From: Chelativorans sp. AA-79
GTDB lineage: Bacteria > Pseudomonadota > Alphaproteobacteria > Rhizobiales > Rhizobiaceae
Length of the DNA stretch: 64,000 bases
Direction of reading: 5' to 3'
NCBI RefSeq assembly: GCF_029457495.1
Contig: NZ_CP120361.1
Location: 992,001 to 1,056,000, forward strand
Shown: positions 39,303 through 48,446 of the stretch, in pieces
Layout: each line of letters begins with the position of its first letter
How positions within the stretch are numbered: position 1 is the stretch's first letter
Notes under the pieces: generated by a model
Databases searched by the model: none
The model's input: the letters and a program-made list of their open reading frames with translations, nothing else
Told to the model about the DNA's origin: nothing
Program-made: the position numbers and the translations under genes

Positions 39303-39965
39303 ATGCGCTGCGGGACGGGAACGAAGATACTGGCCGGAGCAGCCGCCGCATGGACGGCGCTTGGCGTCGCTGCTTCGGCGCACCCCCACGTCTTCGCCGA
39401 GGCGCGGCTCGATGTCGCGGTGCAGGACCACAAGGTCGAGGCGCTGCGTCACGTGTGGCGCTTCGACGACCTTTTCTCCAGCACGGTCCTGGTCGAGTTC
39501 GACAAGAACCAGGACCTGAAGCTCGATGAGGCGGAACTGAAGGACGTGGCCGGGGTCGTCCACGACTCGCTGGCCGAATTCAATTATTTCCAGATCGTCA
39601 CCGCCGACGGGCGCGACGTGCCCATGGAAGCGCCTGCCGAGCTCATGGCCGATTTCACCGACAACCAGCTCATCATCCTCTTCGAATCCAAGCCCAAGGA
39701 GCCGCTCGAGCTCAAGGGCAAGGTGGATTTCGGCGTCTACGACCCGACCTTCTACACCGCGATCGACTTCACCGAGGACGCATATCTTCAGGTCGAGAAC
39801 CTGCCGTCCGGCTGCACGCGGACGGTGATCCGCCCCGATCCCGACGAGGCGATCGCCCAGAACCAGCAGACGCTGACGGACGCCTTCTTCAGCGACCCGG
39901 GCGGCAACGACCTCAGCAAGATCTTCGCAACCAAACTCGAGCTTACCTGCAGCGCCAAGGGTTAA
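39303..39965 (+). CDS. DUF1007 periplasmic protein
   Basis: A ~220-residue exported protein with a signal peptide (ILAGAAAAWTALGVAASA) and immediately a His-Pro-His motif (HPHVFAEARLDV) typical of DUF1007, which could bind metal. The DUF1007 gene is just upstream of a NicO permease gene with a four-base gap, a pairing seen in many proteobacteria, and suggests a role in nickel or cobalt handling. ATG 39303 is used; a TTG at 39294 lies closer to the GGAAGGG. Confidence 0.85.
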   Translation: MRCGTGTKILAGAAAAWTALGVAASAHPHVFAEARLDVAVQDHKVEALRHVWRFDDLFSSTVLVEFDKNQDLKLDEAELKDVAGVVHDSLAEFNYFQIVTADGRDVPMEAPAELMADFTDNQLIILFESKPKEPLELKGKVDFGVYDPTFYTAIDFTEDAYLQVENLPSGCTRTVIRPDPDEAIAQNQQTLTDAFFSDPGGNDLSKIFATKLELTCSAKG

Positions 39966-39969
39966 CTCC

Positions 39970-41037
39970 ATGTCGAAGCGTGCCAGCTTGCCGGCAAGGC
40001 TGCTCCTTCTCACGGCCGCGACCGCCCTTCTTCTCCTTCCGGCCCATGCCCAGAGTTCGCTCGGCATCGGAACGGCGGAGCCGTCTGTGGCGCCGGTTGG
40101 GCCGTTCGCCGGCATCCTGCAATGGGTGAATAGCAAGCAGCAGAGCTTCTACCGTGCGCTCACGGGCGCGCTGAAGGCCATGCGCGAGGACGTTTCGCAA
40201 CTCTGGATGCTCATCGGCCTTTCCTTCGCCTACGGGATCTTCCACGCCGCCGGACCCGGGCACGGCAAGGCGGTGATCTCCTCCTACATGCTCGCCAACG
40301 AGGTCGCGCTGAGGCGCGGTATCGTGCTTTCCTTCGCTTCGGCGATCCTGCAGGCGCTGACCGCGATCACGGTCATGGGCGCCGTGTTCCTGCTCCTGCG
40401 CGGGACGGCCGTTTCCATGACGGATGCCACGTGGTTCCTGGAAACCCTGAGCTATGGACTGATCGCTGCGTTCGGTGCCTGGCTCCTGTGGCGCAAGGTC
40501 GGGCCGCTCGTGCGGCAGCGGGACGCGGGACAGCCGATGCACAGCCTTTCGGCGGCGCATGCCGGTGAGCACCATCATCATCATGTGCATGACGGGCACG
40601 ATCATCACGATCATGATCATGCGCAGCATGACCACCACCACGATCACGCGGCGGGCGAAGTCTGCCCCACCTGCGGCCACTCCCATGCGCCGGATCCGGC
40701 GCAGCTTTCCGGCGATCGGCTCGACTGGAAAAGCGCGTGGTCGGCGGTGGCGGCCGTGGGTATGCGGCCCTGCTCCGGCGCGCTGATCGTGCTCACCTTC
40801 TCCTTCCTCAACGCGCTTTGGCTCGGCGGCATTGTCTCGGTCTTCGCCATGGCGCTGGGCACGGCGATCACGGTTTCCGTTCTGGCGATCCTCGCCGTGA
40901 CGGCGAAGAACTGGGCCGTGGCGCTTTCAGGCGGCGGCGCCTGGGGCGCCCGGATCCACAACGGGATCGAGATCGCGGGCGCGCTGCTGGTGCTGCTGCT
41001 GGGTCTCGTTTTGCTGGCGGCGAGCTTGTCGGCCTGA
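39970..41037 (+). CDS. NicO/RcnA-family nickel-cobalt transporter with His-rich loop
   Basis: A 355-residue membrane protein with an N-terminal signal or helix (LLLLTAATALLLLPAHA), NicO motifs FHAAGPGHGKAVISSY and GMRPCSGALIVL, and a central cytoplasmic or periplasmic loop of about 45 residues very rich in His and Asp (near bases 40560-40690), ending in CPTCGHSH. Such loops bind Ni/Co. The family includes both exporters (RcnA) and importers; direction cannot be read from sequence. No cobalamin riboswitch precedes it. It is translationally linked to the DUF1007 gene. Confidence 0.9.
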   Translation: MSKRASLPARLLLLTAATALLLLPAHAQSSLGIGTAEPSVAPVGPFAGILQWVNSKQQSFYRALTGALKAMREDVSQLWMLIGLSFAYGIFHAAGPGHGKAVISSYMLANEVALRRGIVLSFASAILQALTAITVMGAVFLLLRGTAVSMTDATWFLETLSYGLIAAFGAWLLWRKVGPLVRQRDAGQPMHSLSAAHAGEHHHHHVHDGHDHHDHDHAQHDHHHDHAAGEVCPTCGHSHAPDPAQLSGDRLDWKSAWSAVAAVGMRPCSGALIVLTFSFLNALWLGGIVSVFAMALGTAITVSVLAILAVTAKNWAVALSGGGAWGARIHNGIEIAGALLVLLLGLVLLAASLSA

Positions 41038-41041
41038 GAGG

Positions 41042-41323
41042 TCAGATCACCTGGCTCAACTGCATGGCGACGGACATGTCGCCGTCGATCTTCAACTTGC
41101 CCTGCATGAAGGCCGCGGTGGGATCGAGTTTGCCGGCGACCATCGCCTCCAGGTCCTCCTTGGCGAGGCGGATGACGCAATCGGCCGGGCCGTCATCCGT
41201 GGAGACGGTGTTGCCGTCGATCAGGACGGTGCCGTCCGCGCCGCAGTCGAATTTCACGGACCGGTCGAAATCCGAGGCGGAAACCTTCTCGCGCATCTGT
41301 ATGGCGATCTCATCCATGTTCAT
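41042..41323 (-). CDS. SCP2 sterol-binding-domain protein
   Basis: A 93-residue single-domain SCP2-like protein (VSTDDGPADCVIRLAKEDLEAM and AAFMQGKLKIDGDM are typical). GGAG precedes ATG 41323. SCP2 proteins bind acyl chains or sterols hydrophobically. A near-perfect ACGT-repeat palindrome lies about 95 bases upstream of the start and may be its operator. The stop is four bases from the convergent NicO gene. Confidence 0.85.
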   Translation of the reverse strand: MNMDEIAIQMREKVSASDFDRSVKFDCGADGTVLIDGNTVSTDDGPADCVIRLAKEDLEAMVAGKLDPTAAFMQGKLKIDGDMSVAMQLSQVI

Positions 41324-41415
41324 CGGGCGCTCCTCACTGCAATGACAAAGGCGGGAAGCCTGCCGACCGCTTCGGCGCGGCCGCAGGCAGGGAGAGCCGA
41401 GGATTAGGGCTGAAT

Positions 41416-41430
41416 TACGTATACGTCAAT
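41416..41430 (-). promoter_or_regulatory. Candidate operator: TTGACGTATACGTAA palindrome upstream of SCP2 gene
   Basis: The ten-base core ACGTATACGT (41418-41427) is perfectly palindromic and the flanking bases extend the symmetry with one mismatch. It resembles sites of MerR-type LiuR/other acyl-CoA metabolism regulators (TT-ACGT-ACGT-AA), as remembered. It lies downstream of the sugar ABC operon end, so only the SCP2 gene is placed to be controlled. Confidence 0.4.
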
Positions 41431-41502
41431 GTAATTTGCAAGCCGGTACGGAACTCTCTCTGGAGGGCGCGGACAGCTCGAAACAGGTGGCCCAAGACTC
41501 GT

Positions 41503-42504
41503 TCAGCCAACCGCCTTCCCATCCGCATCGAAGCGATAGATGCGTTCGGCCTGCGGGGTGGCAAAGAGCACATCGTCGGGCGCGAATCGGTGCTCGCCGA
41601 AGAGACGCGCGGTGACGAGGCCCGCCTGCTCGGTATCGAGATAGAGGACCGTGTCGGCGCCCAAATGCTCCACATGGAGCACGCTGCCCTTCCAGTCGCC
41701 CGCCTCGGGATCGACCGTGATGTGCTCGGGGCGCACGCCCAGCGTCTTCGCGCCGTTCTGGCCGAGCCGCTCCGCTTCCACGAAGTTCATCCTGGGCGAG
41801 CCGATGAAGCCGGCCACGAAGAGATTGGCCGGGCGGTTGTAAAGCTCCATCGGCGTGCCGACCTGCTCGATGCGGCCGCCGTTCAGGATGACGATGCGGT
41901 CGGCCAGCGTCATCGCTTCCACTTGGTCATGCGTCACATAGACCATGGTGGCGTCCAGCTTGCGGTGGAGCCTGGCGATCTCCAGTCGCGTGTTGACGCG
42001 CAAGGCGGCGTCGAGATTGGAGAGCGGCTCGTCGAAGAGGAAGAGCTTCGGGTTGCGCACGATGGCGCGGCCGATCGCCACGCGCTGGCGCTGGCCGCCC
42101 GAAAGCTCCGCCGGACGCCGTTCCAGGTAATCGTCGAGGCCGAGCATGGCCGAGGCTGTCGCGACCCTCTCCCTGATTTCGTCGCGCGGATGACCGGCCT
42201 GCTTGAGGCCCAGCCCCATATTGTCGCGCACGGTGAGGTGCGGGTAGAGCGCGTAGCTCTGGAACACCATGGCGATGCCGCGTTTGGCGGGCGGCACGTT
42301 GTCCACCACCTGCCCGTCGATCAGAACTTGGCCGTCCGTGGCATCCTCCAACCCGGCGACGACGCGGAGAAGCGTGGACTTGCCGCAGCCTGAAGGCCCG
42401 ACGAAGATGACGAACTCGCCGTTCTTCACTTCGAGGTCGATGCCCTTCAGCACCTCGGTGGCGCCGAAGGACTTGCGGATGTTTTCAAGCGTCAGCGAAC
42501 CCAA
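41503..42504 (-). CDS. Sugar ABC transporter ATP-binding protein (UgpC/MsmX type)
   Basis: A 333-residue ATPase with Walker [10 protein letters not shown], signature [12 protein letters not shown], Walker [13 protein letters not shown] and a C-terminal TOBE regulatory region. It starts at TTG 42504, five bases after GAGG; no nearer ATG fits. It is the last gene of a five-gene operon with two permeases, a Gfo/Idh/MocA oxidoreductase and a binding protein. The gene order resembles the N-acetylglucosamine uptake locus of Sinorhizobium, but the substrate is inferred. Confidence 0.94.
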   Translation of the reverse strand: MGSLTLENIRKSFGATEVLKGIDLEVKNGEFVIFVGPSGCGKSTLLRVVAGLEDATDGQVLIDGQVVDNVPPAKRGIAMVFQSYALYPHLTVRDNMGLGLKQAGHPRDEIRERVATASAMLGLDDYLERRPAELSGGQRQRVAIGRAIVRNPKLFLFDEPLSNLDAALRVNTRLEIARLHRKLDATMVYVTHDQVEAMTLADRIVILNGGRIEQVGTPMELYNRPANLFVAGFIGSPRMNFVEAERLGQNGAKTLGVRPEHITVDPEAGDWKGSVLHVEHLGADTVLYLDTEQAGLVTARLFGEHRFAPDDVLFATPQAERIYRFDADGKAVG

Positions 42505-42511
42505 TTCTGCC

Positions 42512-43570
42512 TCACAATCTTATCGCGCGGCCGGTGCGCACGCTTTCGTCGGCGGCGAGGCAGACCTTCAGCGACTGCACCGCATCCTCCATGTGGCGGG
42601 AGAGATCGATATCCTCGCGGATCGCCTTCAGGAGGAAATCCTGCTCGCGCTCGCAGAGCTCCTGGTGGCCGGGTTCGCCCTCCATGCGCAGAATCTCGTC
42701 GGGTGCCGCGAAGCGGCCGTCCGCCCCGCGCGCGGCGCGGTGAACCCGGATCGTGGCGGTCTTCGTGTGAGTGTCGATGTCGTCGGATTTCGCGCCCTCG
42801 TCCATCACGATGGAGACGCTGCCCTTGGGCGACATGATATCCTTCACGAAGAAGGCAGTCTCGGAGATCATCGGCCCCCAGGCAGCCTCGTACCAGCCGA
42901 CTGAGCCGTCCTCGAACAGAACCTGCAGGTGACCGTAATTGTACATGTCGGGCTTGATCTCGTCCGACAGGCGCAGGCCCATGCCGCGCACCTCGACGGG
43001 CTTGGCGTCGGTGATCTGGCACATCACGTCCACGTAGTGCACCCCGCAATCGACGATGGGCGAGGTGGTCTCCATCAGCCGGCGGTGCGTCTGCCAACTG
43101 GGCCCGCTCGACTGCTGGTTCAGGTTCATGCGGAAGACGTAGGGGCCGCCCAGCGTGCGCGCCTCGGCAATGAGCTTCTGCCAGGACGGATGGTGGCGCA
43201 GGATGTAGCCGATGACGAGCTTGCGCCCGTTCGCCTTCGCGGCGGCGACGACGCGCTCGGCATCCTTCACCGTGGTCGCCAGCGGCTTTTCCAAGAAAAC
43301 ATGCGCGCCGGCCTCCAGCGCCATCACGGCATAATCGGCGTGGCTGTCGGAATAGGTGTTGATGGAGGCGACGTCCGGCCGCTCCCGCTTCAGCACCTCC
43401 TCGAAGGAGCGCTCCACCGTATAGCCTGAAAGCTCGCCATCGAGATCAACGGGCGAGCGGTTGACCAAGGCGGCGATCTCGAAGCCCGGATTGCGGTGAT
43501 AGGCGAGCGCGTGGCTGCGGCCCATGTTCCCGAGGCCGGCCACGACGACGCTCAACCGTTTCTCGCTCAT
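42512..43570 (-). CDS. Gfo/Idh/MocA-family oxidoreductase
   Basis: A 352-residue NAD(P)-dependent sugar oxidoreductase: N-terminal Rossmann motif [16 protein letters not shown], the EKPLATTV motif with the catalytic-type lysine, and the C-terminal alpha/beta domain with HYVDVMCQ. Its ATG overlaps the stop of the upstream permease by four bases (ATGA), so translation is coupled. It probably oxidises an imported sugar or amino sugar or its derivative. Confidence 0.92.
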   Translation of the reverse strand: MSEKRLSVVVAGLGNMGRSHALAYHRNPGFEIAALVNRSPVDLDGELSGYTVERSFEEVLKRERPDVASINTYSDSHADYAVMALEAGAHVFLEKPLATTVKDAERVVAAAKANGRKLVIGYILRHHPSWQKLIAEARTLGGPYVFRMNLNQQSSGPSWQTHRRLMETTSPIVDCGVHYVDVMCQITDAKPVEVRGMGLRLSDEIKPDMYNYGHLQVLFEDGSVGWYEAAWGPMISETAFFVKDIMSPKGSVSIVMDEGAKSDDIDTHTKTATIRVHRAARGADGRFAAPDEILRMEGEPGHQELCEREQDFLLKAIREDIDLSRHMEDAVQSLKVCLAADESVRTGRAIRL

Positions 43571-44406
43571 TTGACGGCTCCTGCTGTGATCCCGCGGATG
43601 AGCTGGCGGGAGAAGATCAGATAGAGGATGAGAACTGGCAGGATCGCCAGCGAGAGGGCGGCGAGCACCGCATTCCAGTTGGTGACGAACTGGCCGATGA
43701 AGACCTGGGCGCCGAGCGTGATCGTCTTGGTGGCTTCGGAGGGAGCAAGGATCAGCGGGAACCAGAGGTCGTTCCAGATCGGGATCATGGTGAAGACGGC
43801 CACGGTCGCCATGGCCGGGCGCACCAGCGGCAGGACGAGGCGGAAGAAGATCGTGTATTCGGAAAGACCGTCGATGCGGCCGGCGTTCTTCAGGTCGTCC
43901 GAGACTTGGCGTACGAATTCCGACAGGATGAAGACGGCAAGCGGCAGGCCCTGCGCCGTATAGACGAGGATCAGCGCCGTCAGCGTGTTGACGAGCCCGC
44001 TCGCCACCATGAGCTGCAGGATCGCCACCGTGCCCAGCCGGATCGGGATCATGATGCCGAGCGCAAGATACAGGCCCATCAGCGAATTGCCGCGGAAACG
44101 GTACTCGGCGAGCGCAAAGGCGGCCATGGCACCGAACAGGAGCACGCAGAAAAGCGAGACCACCGTCACGATCAGGCTGTTCTGGAAGTAGAGGAAGAAA
44201 TCGCCCTGCGCGAGCACGGTCTCGTAGCCGACCAGGCTGAAGGTCTCAGCGTCCGGAAGGGCAAGCGGAGAGCGGAAGATGCCCTGCCGCGTCTTGAACG
44301 AGTTAATGATGATGATGACGACCGGGAACAGCGCTATCGCCGTGTAGGCGATGAGAGCGGCATGGGCCGCAACGCTGCGCCAGGGAGAGGTGCGTGCGCG
44401 GCTCAT
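43567..44406 (-). CDS. Carbohydrate ABC transporter permease (MalG type)
   Basis: A 279-residue six-helix permease with the binding-protein-dependent transport signature around AGRIDGLSEYTIFFRLVLPLVRP. Start ATG 44406. It is the second permease; a ~170-base inverted-repeat element separates it from the first permease gene. Confidence 0.93.
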   Translation of the reverse strand: MSRARTSPWRSVAAHAALIAYTAIALFPVVIIIINSFKTRQGIFRSPLALPDAETFSLVGYETVLAQGDFFLYFQNSLIVTVVSLFCVLLFGAMAAFALAEYRFRGNSLMGLYLALGIMIPIRLGTVAILQLMVASGLVNTLTALILVYTAQGLPLAVFILSEFVRQVSDDLKNAGRIDGLSEYTIFFRLVLPLVRPAMATVAVFTMIPIWNDLWFPLILAPSEATKTITLGAQVFIGQFVTNWNAVLAALSLAILPVLILYLIFSRQLIRGITAGAVK

Positions 44407-44431
44407 GGTGTGAGACCTCGCGAACCGCGGT

Positions 44432-44606
44432 GCCCCTCACCCCCCTCTGTCCTGCCGGGCATCTCCCCTTCAAGGGGGGAGATCAGCCGGCCGTGAACAT
44501 GGCACCTAACCGACGACATCAAAGATTGGCGAAAGCCTTGAAGGAAGCCAATTTCCCCCCTTGAGGGGGAGATGCCCGGCAGGGCAGAGGGGGTGCGGAG
44601 GGGCTC
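44432..44606. repeat. Inverted-repeat (MITE-like) element, copy 1, between the two sugar permease genes
   Basis: About 50 bases at the left end (CCCCTCTGTCCTGCCGGGC followed by ATCTCCCCTTCAAGGGGGGA) recur inverted at the right end (TTGAGGGGGAGATGCCCGGC, AGGGCAGAGGGGG). The middle contains GATTGGCGAAAGC. A second copy with the same ends lies at 51357-51527. As RNA it could form a very stable hairpin in the middle of the operon transcript. No transposase is encoded. Confidence 0.8.
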
Positions 44607-44651
44607 CTGCCTATCCGATATGTCGTCATAAAAGCCGTCATTCTCCGCCCC

Positions 44652-45572
44652 TCAAAACTGATGCCGACGCAGGCGCGTCTGGATGGCGAACAGATAGAGG
44701 CACACGCCTGCCAGGATGATGAAGAACATCATCGAGGCGATCGTTGCGCCCATGTTCGGATCGCCGAGCTGGAGCTGGAAGCCGAAGAAGGTGCGATAGA
44801 GGAAGGTGCCGAGGATATCGGTCGAGAAGTTCGGGCCGGCCATGGCGCCCTGGCTCGCATAGATCAGGTCGAAGGCGTTGAAGTTGCCGACGAAGGTCAA
44901 GACCGAGATGATGCCGATCGAAGGCAGGATCAGCGGCAGCTTGATCTTCCAAAACTGGGACATGCCGGTGATGCCGTCGCATTCGGCCGCTTCCAGGATC
45001 TCGTCGGGAATTGCGAGCAGCGCGGCATAGATGAGCATCATCGGGATGCCGACGAACTGCCAGACGGAGATAAGTCCGAGGGTGGTGAGCGCATATTCCT
45101 CCTTGCCGAGCCACGGTTCGAACAGGCTTTTCAGCCCCACGAAATCGAGGAGGCTTGGAGCGACTCCCCAGATGGGGCTCAGGATGAGCTTCCAGACGAA
45201 GCCGACGATGACAAAGGAGAGGATCGTCGGCACGAAGATCGCCGTGCGGTAGAAGCCGCGCAGCCTGAGCCGCGGATTGGACAGAAGGGCGGCGAGCAGG
45301 ATGCCGATCGGGTTCTGCACGGCCATGTGGATGATGAAGAACCAGACATTGTTCCACAGGGCGTTCCAGAAGCTCGCCGACCAGCGCGGATCGCCGAGCA
45401 GCGTGCGGAAGTTTTCGAGCCCCACGAAGACCTGGCCTTCCTGCGCGGCGCGGAAGAGCGAGAATTGCAGCGTGCCAAAGAGCGGCAGGATCATCACGAC
45501 CGTGTAGACAAGCACGGCCGGCGCCAGGAAAACGGCGATGTGCCAGCGTACCGGCTTTTTGGCTGCCGCCAT
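44652..45572 (-). CDS. Carbohydrate ABC transporter permease (MalF type)
   Basis: A 306-residue permease, usually the first of the pair, with a helix at HIAVFLAPAVLVYTVVMILP and the coupling motif around EAAECDGITGMSQFWKIKLPLILP. Start ATG 45572, after GAGGGGGAC. It lies 59 bases downstream of the binding-protein gene. Confidence 0.93.
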   Translation of the reverse strand: MAAAKKPVRWHIAVFLAPAVLVYTVVMILPLFGTLQFSLFRAAQEGQVFVGLENFRTLLGDPRWSASFWNALWNNVWFFIIHMAVQNPIGILLAALLSNPRLRLRGFYRTAIFVPTILSFVIVGFVWKLILSPIWGVAPSLLDFVGLKSLFEPWLGKEEYALTTLGLISVWQFVGIPMMLIYAALLAIPDEILEAAECDGITGMSQFWKIKLPLILPSIGIISVLTFVGNFNAFDLIYASQGAMAGPNFSTDILGTFLYRTFFGFQLQLGDPNMGATIASMMFFIILAGVCLYLFAIQTRLRRHQF

Positions 45573-45631
45573 TCGTCCCCCTCGCTGTTCTGGGATGGCG
45601 GGACCGCCGTGAGGCGGCCCCTAGGCCCGGC

Positions 45632-46897
45632 CTATTGCTGCTGCGGCTCGTACCAGCTCGCGAGGCCCTCCTGCAGGCGCTGCGCTGCCTCCTCCGGCGT
45701 CTCGGTGCCGTTGATCACGTTGGCGGAAGCAGTCCAGGTCTCGTTCTCCAGATTGGGCGTGCCGCGCGACAGGATCTGGTAGGTCGAGCGGATGGTCGGC
45801 TCGCACTTCTCGCGCCAGGAGACGAATTCCTGCGCCAGCGGGTCCTCCATCTCGACCGGCGTTTCAGACAGCGAGAAGAAGCCCGGCAGGGCGTTGGCGT
45901 AGATCGTCGCGAACTCGTCCGAGGCGACCCAGGAGAGGAAGGTCTTTGCCGCTTCGGCATTGGGGCTCGCGGCATTGAGGCCGATCGCGATGTCCGTGTG
46001 GTCGGAGATGTAGCAGGTGTCGCCCGCGTTCTTCACCGGCGGCGGGAAGGCGCCCATCTCGAAATCGGCCTGCTCGTTGAAGACCGAGATTTCCCAGGAA
46101 CCGGCAGGATAGATGGCCGCGCGGCCGAGGGTGAAAAGGTTCTGGCTGTCGGGATAGGACTGCGCCTCGAAGCCGTCGCCCAGATAGTCCTTCCAGCGCG
46201 CCAGCGTCTCGAAGGGCTCGACCCACTGCGGATCGGTCAGCTTCTGCTCGCCCTTGATGAGCGCCAGCCGGCCTTTCTCGCCCTTCCAGTAATTCGGGCC
46301 GATATTCTGGTAGCCCATGGTGGCGGCCTCCCACAGGTCCTTCGTGCCCATGGCCATGGGAATATAGGTGCCGTCCTCCTTGATCTTGTCGAGGAGGGCG
46401 AAGAACTCGTCCTCGGTCTCAGCCACTTCGAGACCCAGTTCCTCGAAGGCTTCCTTGTTGTAGATGAAGCCGTGGATTACCGATGCCATGGGCACGCAGA
46501 ACGTGGCCGAGCCGTCATCCGTCTGCCACGCCGATTTGGCGACGTCGGAGAAGTTTTCCATGCCCGGCAGGTCGGTGAGATCGGCAAGCTGGCCCTTGTT
46601 GTAGAGTTCCAGGGAGGCGTCGAAGGGGCGGCAGGTGATGAGGTCGCCGGCCGAGCCGGCATCCAGCTTGGCGTTCAGCGCGGCGTTGTATTCCGTCGGC
46701 GCGGAGGGCGAGAACACGACCTTGATGCCGGGATTGGCCTCCTCGAAGGCGGGGATGAGTTGCTCCTGCCAGATGGCGAGATCGTCGTTGCGCCAGCTTT
46801 CGATGGTCAGCGTCACGTCCTGGGCCGATGCCGTGCCCGCCGTGCCGGCGAGCACGCTGGATGCGGCCAGGATCGTTATCAATTGCCTGTTCTTCAT
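45632..46897 (-). CDS. Sugar ABC transporter substrate-binding protein
   Basis: A ~421-residue extracellular solute-binding protein of the MalE-like family 1. Signal peptide LITILAASSVLAGTAGTASA, mature part beginning QDVTLTIESW. GGGAG lies six bases before ATG 46897; the frame opens at 46912. It is the first gene of the operon reading left and is divergent from a BadF-type kinase gene. The gene set suggests an amino-sugar or oligosaccharide ligand; this is inferred. Confidence 0.92.
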   Translation of the reverse strand: MKNRQLITILAASSVLAGTAGTASAQDVTLTIESWRNDDLAIWQEQLIPAFEEANPGIKVVFSPSAPTEYNAALNAKLDAGSAGDLITCRPFDASLELYNKGQLADLTDLPGMENFSDVAKSAWQTDDGSATFCVPMASVIHGFIYNKEAFEELGLEVAETEDEFFALLDKIKEDGTYIPMAMGTKDLWEAATMGYQNIGPNYWKGEKGRLALIKGEQKLTDPQWVEPFETLARWKDYLGDGFEAQSYPDSQNLFTLGRAAIYPAGSWEISVFNEQADFEMGAFPPPVKNAGDTCYISDHTDIAIGLNAASPNAEAAKTFLSWVASDEFATIYANALPGFFSLSETPVEMEDPLAQEFVSWREKCEPTIRSTYQILSRGTPNLENETWTASANVINGTETPEEAAQRLQEGLASWYEPQQQ

Positions 46898-47209
46898 GAC
46901 ATTCTCCCTCATGGCTGAGCGCCAACTTCCCTCATTGTTATCCCGGCGTCGATCGTGAGGCTGGAGGTCGGGCGACGGCCATCCACTGCCGCGCAGCGAG
47001 GGCTAAGGGCCTGTATCTGCTCGGAAACTGGCTGCCGTTCAGTCCGCCACCCTCGCTCTTCCATCTTCCGGTTGCGGCCATGTAAGAACATTCCGTCGCG
47101 CTTTTCCAGCACCAAAATTAAACGATTGAACGATACGCGGCCGTGGGGGAGATTTCCGGGCGGTGCCGGGCAGGCACAGCGCGGGCTTTTGTGGAACAGG
47201 CGAATCTTG
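46898..47209. promoter_or_regulatory. Divergent promoter region between sugar ABC operon and kinase gene
   Basis: About 310 bases separate the two starts. The open frames crossing it are extensions of the kinase frame and shadows. An A/T-rich pocket at 47110-47140 (AAAATTAAACGATTGAACGATA) is the likeliest promoter for the kinase; no operator can be named. Confidence 0.4.
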
Positions 47210-48070
47210 ATGAACCTCGTGGCTGTCGATGGCGGTGGAACAGGGTGCCGGGCGGCGGTGGCCGATCTGGCGGGCAGCGTGCTCGGCCGCGGAGAAAGCG
47301 GCCCCGCCAATGTGTTGACCGATCTCGAGGGCACGCGCCTCCATATCCTGGAGGCGGTGGAGCGGGCGTTCGATCAGGCCGGGCTGGAGCCGGCGCTTTC
47401 GGCCTGCAAGGCCGTGCTTGCGCTCGCGGGGGTCAATGTCGGCACGGCCGGCGAGGCGCTTCGGCAGCAATTGCCGTTTGAAGAAAGCATCGTCGAGTGG
47501 GATGCGACGGCGGCCGTGCGGGGCGCCCTCGGCGGGCATGACGGGGCGGTCGCCATCATCGGCACCGGATCGATCTTCGGCGCGAAGACCGGCAGCGCCA
47601 TCAGCATCGTCGGTGGTTGGGGATTCCTGCTCGGTGACCAGGCGAGCGGCGCGAGGCTGGGCCGGGCGCTTCTGGAAGACACCTTGCTTGCGCATGACCG
47701 AATCATTCCCGGCTCGCCCCTGACGGAGGCGGTGCTTGCCCGTTTCGGCGGCGATCCAGGCGAGATCGTCGTTTTTGGCCAACGCGCCCGCCCGGGAGAT
47801 ATCGGCGCCTTCGCACCGGATATCTTCGCCCATGCCGCCGAAGGCGATGCGGTCGCCGGGCGAATCATCGCCAATGCCGTGGGCTGGATAGAAGCCTCGC
47901 TTGCGGCCGTGATGCCCGAGGGATGCGACCGGCTCTGCCTGATCGGCGGGCTGGGCCAGCCTTACGCGCCCTATCTGGGTGAGGGACTCCGGGCCTTGCT
48001 CCACCCGCCGCAGGGGAACGCCCTCGATGGTGCGATAGCGATGGCGGTGGAAAAATTCGGGCGGGGGTGA
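47210..48070 (+). CDS. BadF/BadG/BcrA/BcrD-type kinase, likely N-acetylglucosamine kinase
   Basis: A 286-residue ASKHA-fold kinase. Phosphate-1 loop VAVDGGGTGCRAAVAD, phosphate-2 region IGTGSIFGAK and GGWGFLLGDQASGARLG are typical of bacterial NagK-type amino-sugar kinases. ATG 47210 starts the domain; the frame is open back to 46955 without homology. Its divergent position next to a sugar ABC importer and Gfo/Idh enzyme supports phosphorylation of an imported amino sugar. Confidence 0.85.
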   Translation: MNLVAVDGGGTGCRAAVADLAGSVLGRGESGPANVLTDLEGTRLHILEAVERAFDQAGLEPALSACKAVLALAGVNVGTAGEALRQQLPFEESIVEWDATAAVRGALGGHDGAVAIIGTGSIFGAKTGSAISIVGGWGFLLGDQASGARLGRALLEDTLLAHDRIIPGSPLTEAVLARFGGDPGEIVVFGQRARPGDIGAFAPDIFAHAAEGDAVAGRIIANAVGWIEASLAAVMPEGCDRLCLIGGLGQPYAPYLGEGLRALLHPPQGNALDGAIAMAVEKFGRG

Positions 48071-48147
48071 AATGCTCGAGAGGCGCGATTTCCTATCTTC
48101 TTCGGTCAACACAACACTGCGTCAAAAATATTGAGGCACACCACCTG

Positions 48148-48175
48148 TTGACATCGGCTTCGCCTCAGCTACTAA
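48148..48175 (+). promoter_or_regulatory. Sigma-70-type promoter of the nrdAB riboswitch transcript
   Basis: TTGACA (48148-48153) and TACTAA (48170-48175) are 16 bases apart. The predicted start near 48182 coincides with the 5' strand of the riboswitch closing stem. Confidence 0.6.
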
Positions 48176-48182
48176 ATCTTGC

Positions 48183-48362
48183 CATCACGGTGCTGTCGAG
48201 TCGTTCGGGTCGAGAGCTAAGAGGGAAGCCGGTGCGAGACCGGCGCTGCCCCCGCAACTGTAAGCAGCGAGTTGCTGTCGCGTAATGCCACTGGGGCCAT
48301 GAGGGCTCCGGGAAGGCCTGACAGCGGCGATGACCTGCAAGCCAGGAGACCTGCCGTGATGA
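48183..48362 (+). ncRNA. Cobalamin (AdoCbl) riboswitch
   Basis: The conserved B12-element core is present: GGGAAGCCGGTGCGAGACCGG, then GCTGCCCCCGCAACTGTAAG, and the B12 box AGCCAGGAGACCTGCC at 48340-48355. The closing stem pairs CATCACGG (48183-48190) with CCGTGATG (48354-48361) over eight bases. It lies upstream of nrdA and is expected to switch the operon off when adenosylcobalamin is plentiful. This arrangement is known for class I ribonucleotide reductases in bacteria that also own a B12-dependent class II enzyme. Confidence 0.95.
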
Positions 48363-48446
48363 GCTTTTGAACGTCCACGGGCGGGGTGTCCCGGCGGTGC
48401 GCTTGGTTGCGGCAGTCCATACTGCCGCCGTCCGGCCTGCATCCCG

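Noticed and set aside
40560..40690. CAT/CAC-rich stretch read as a DNA tandem repeat
   Set aside because: It encodes the His/Asp-rich metal loop of NicO in frame, with varied codons, so it is a protein feature rather than a DNA repeat.
48100..48147. Possible NrdR box (ACACAACACT) upstream of the nrdA promoter
   Set aside because: Only part of the consensus is present, and the required pair of spaced boxes is not seen.
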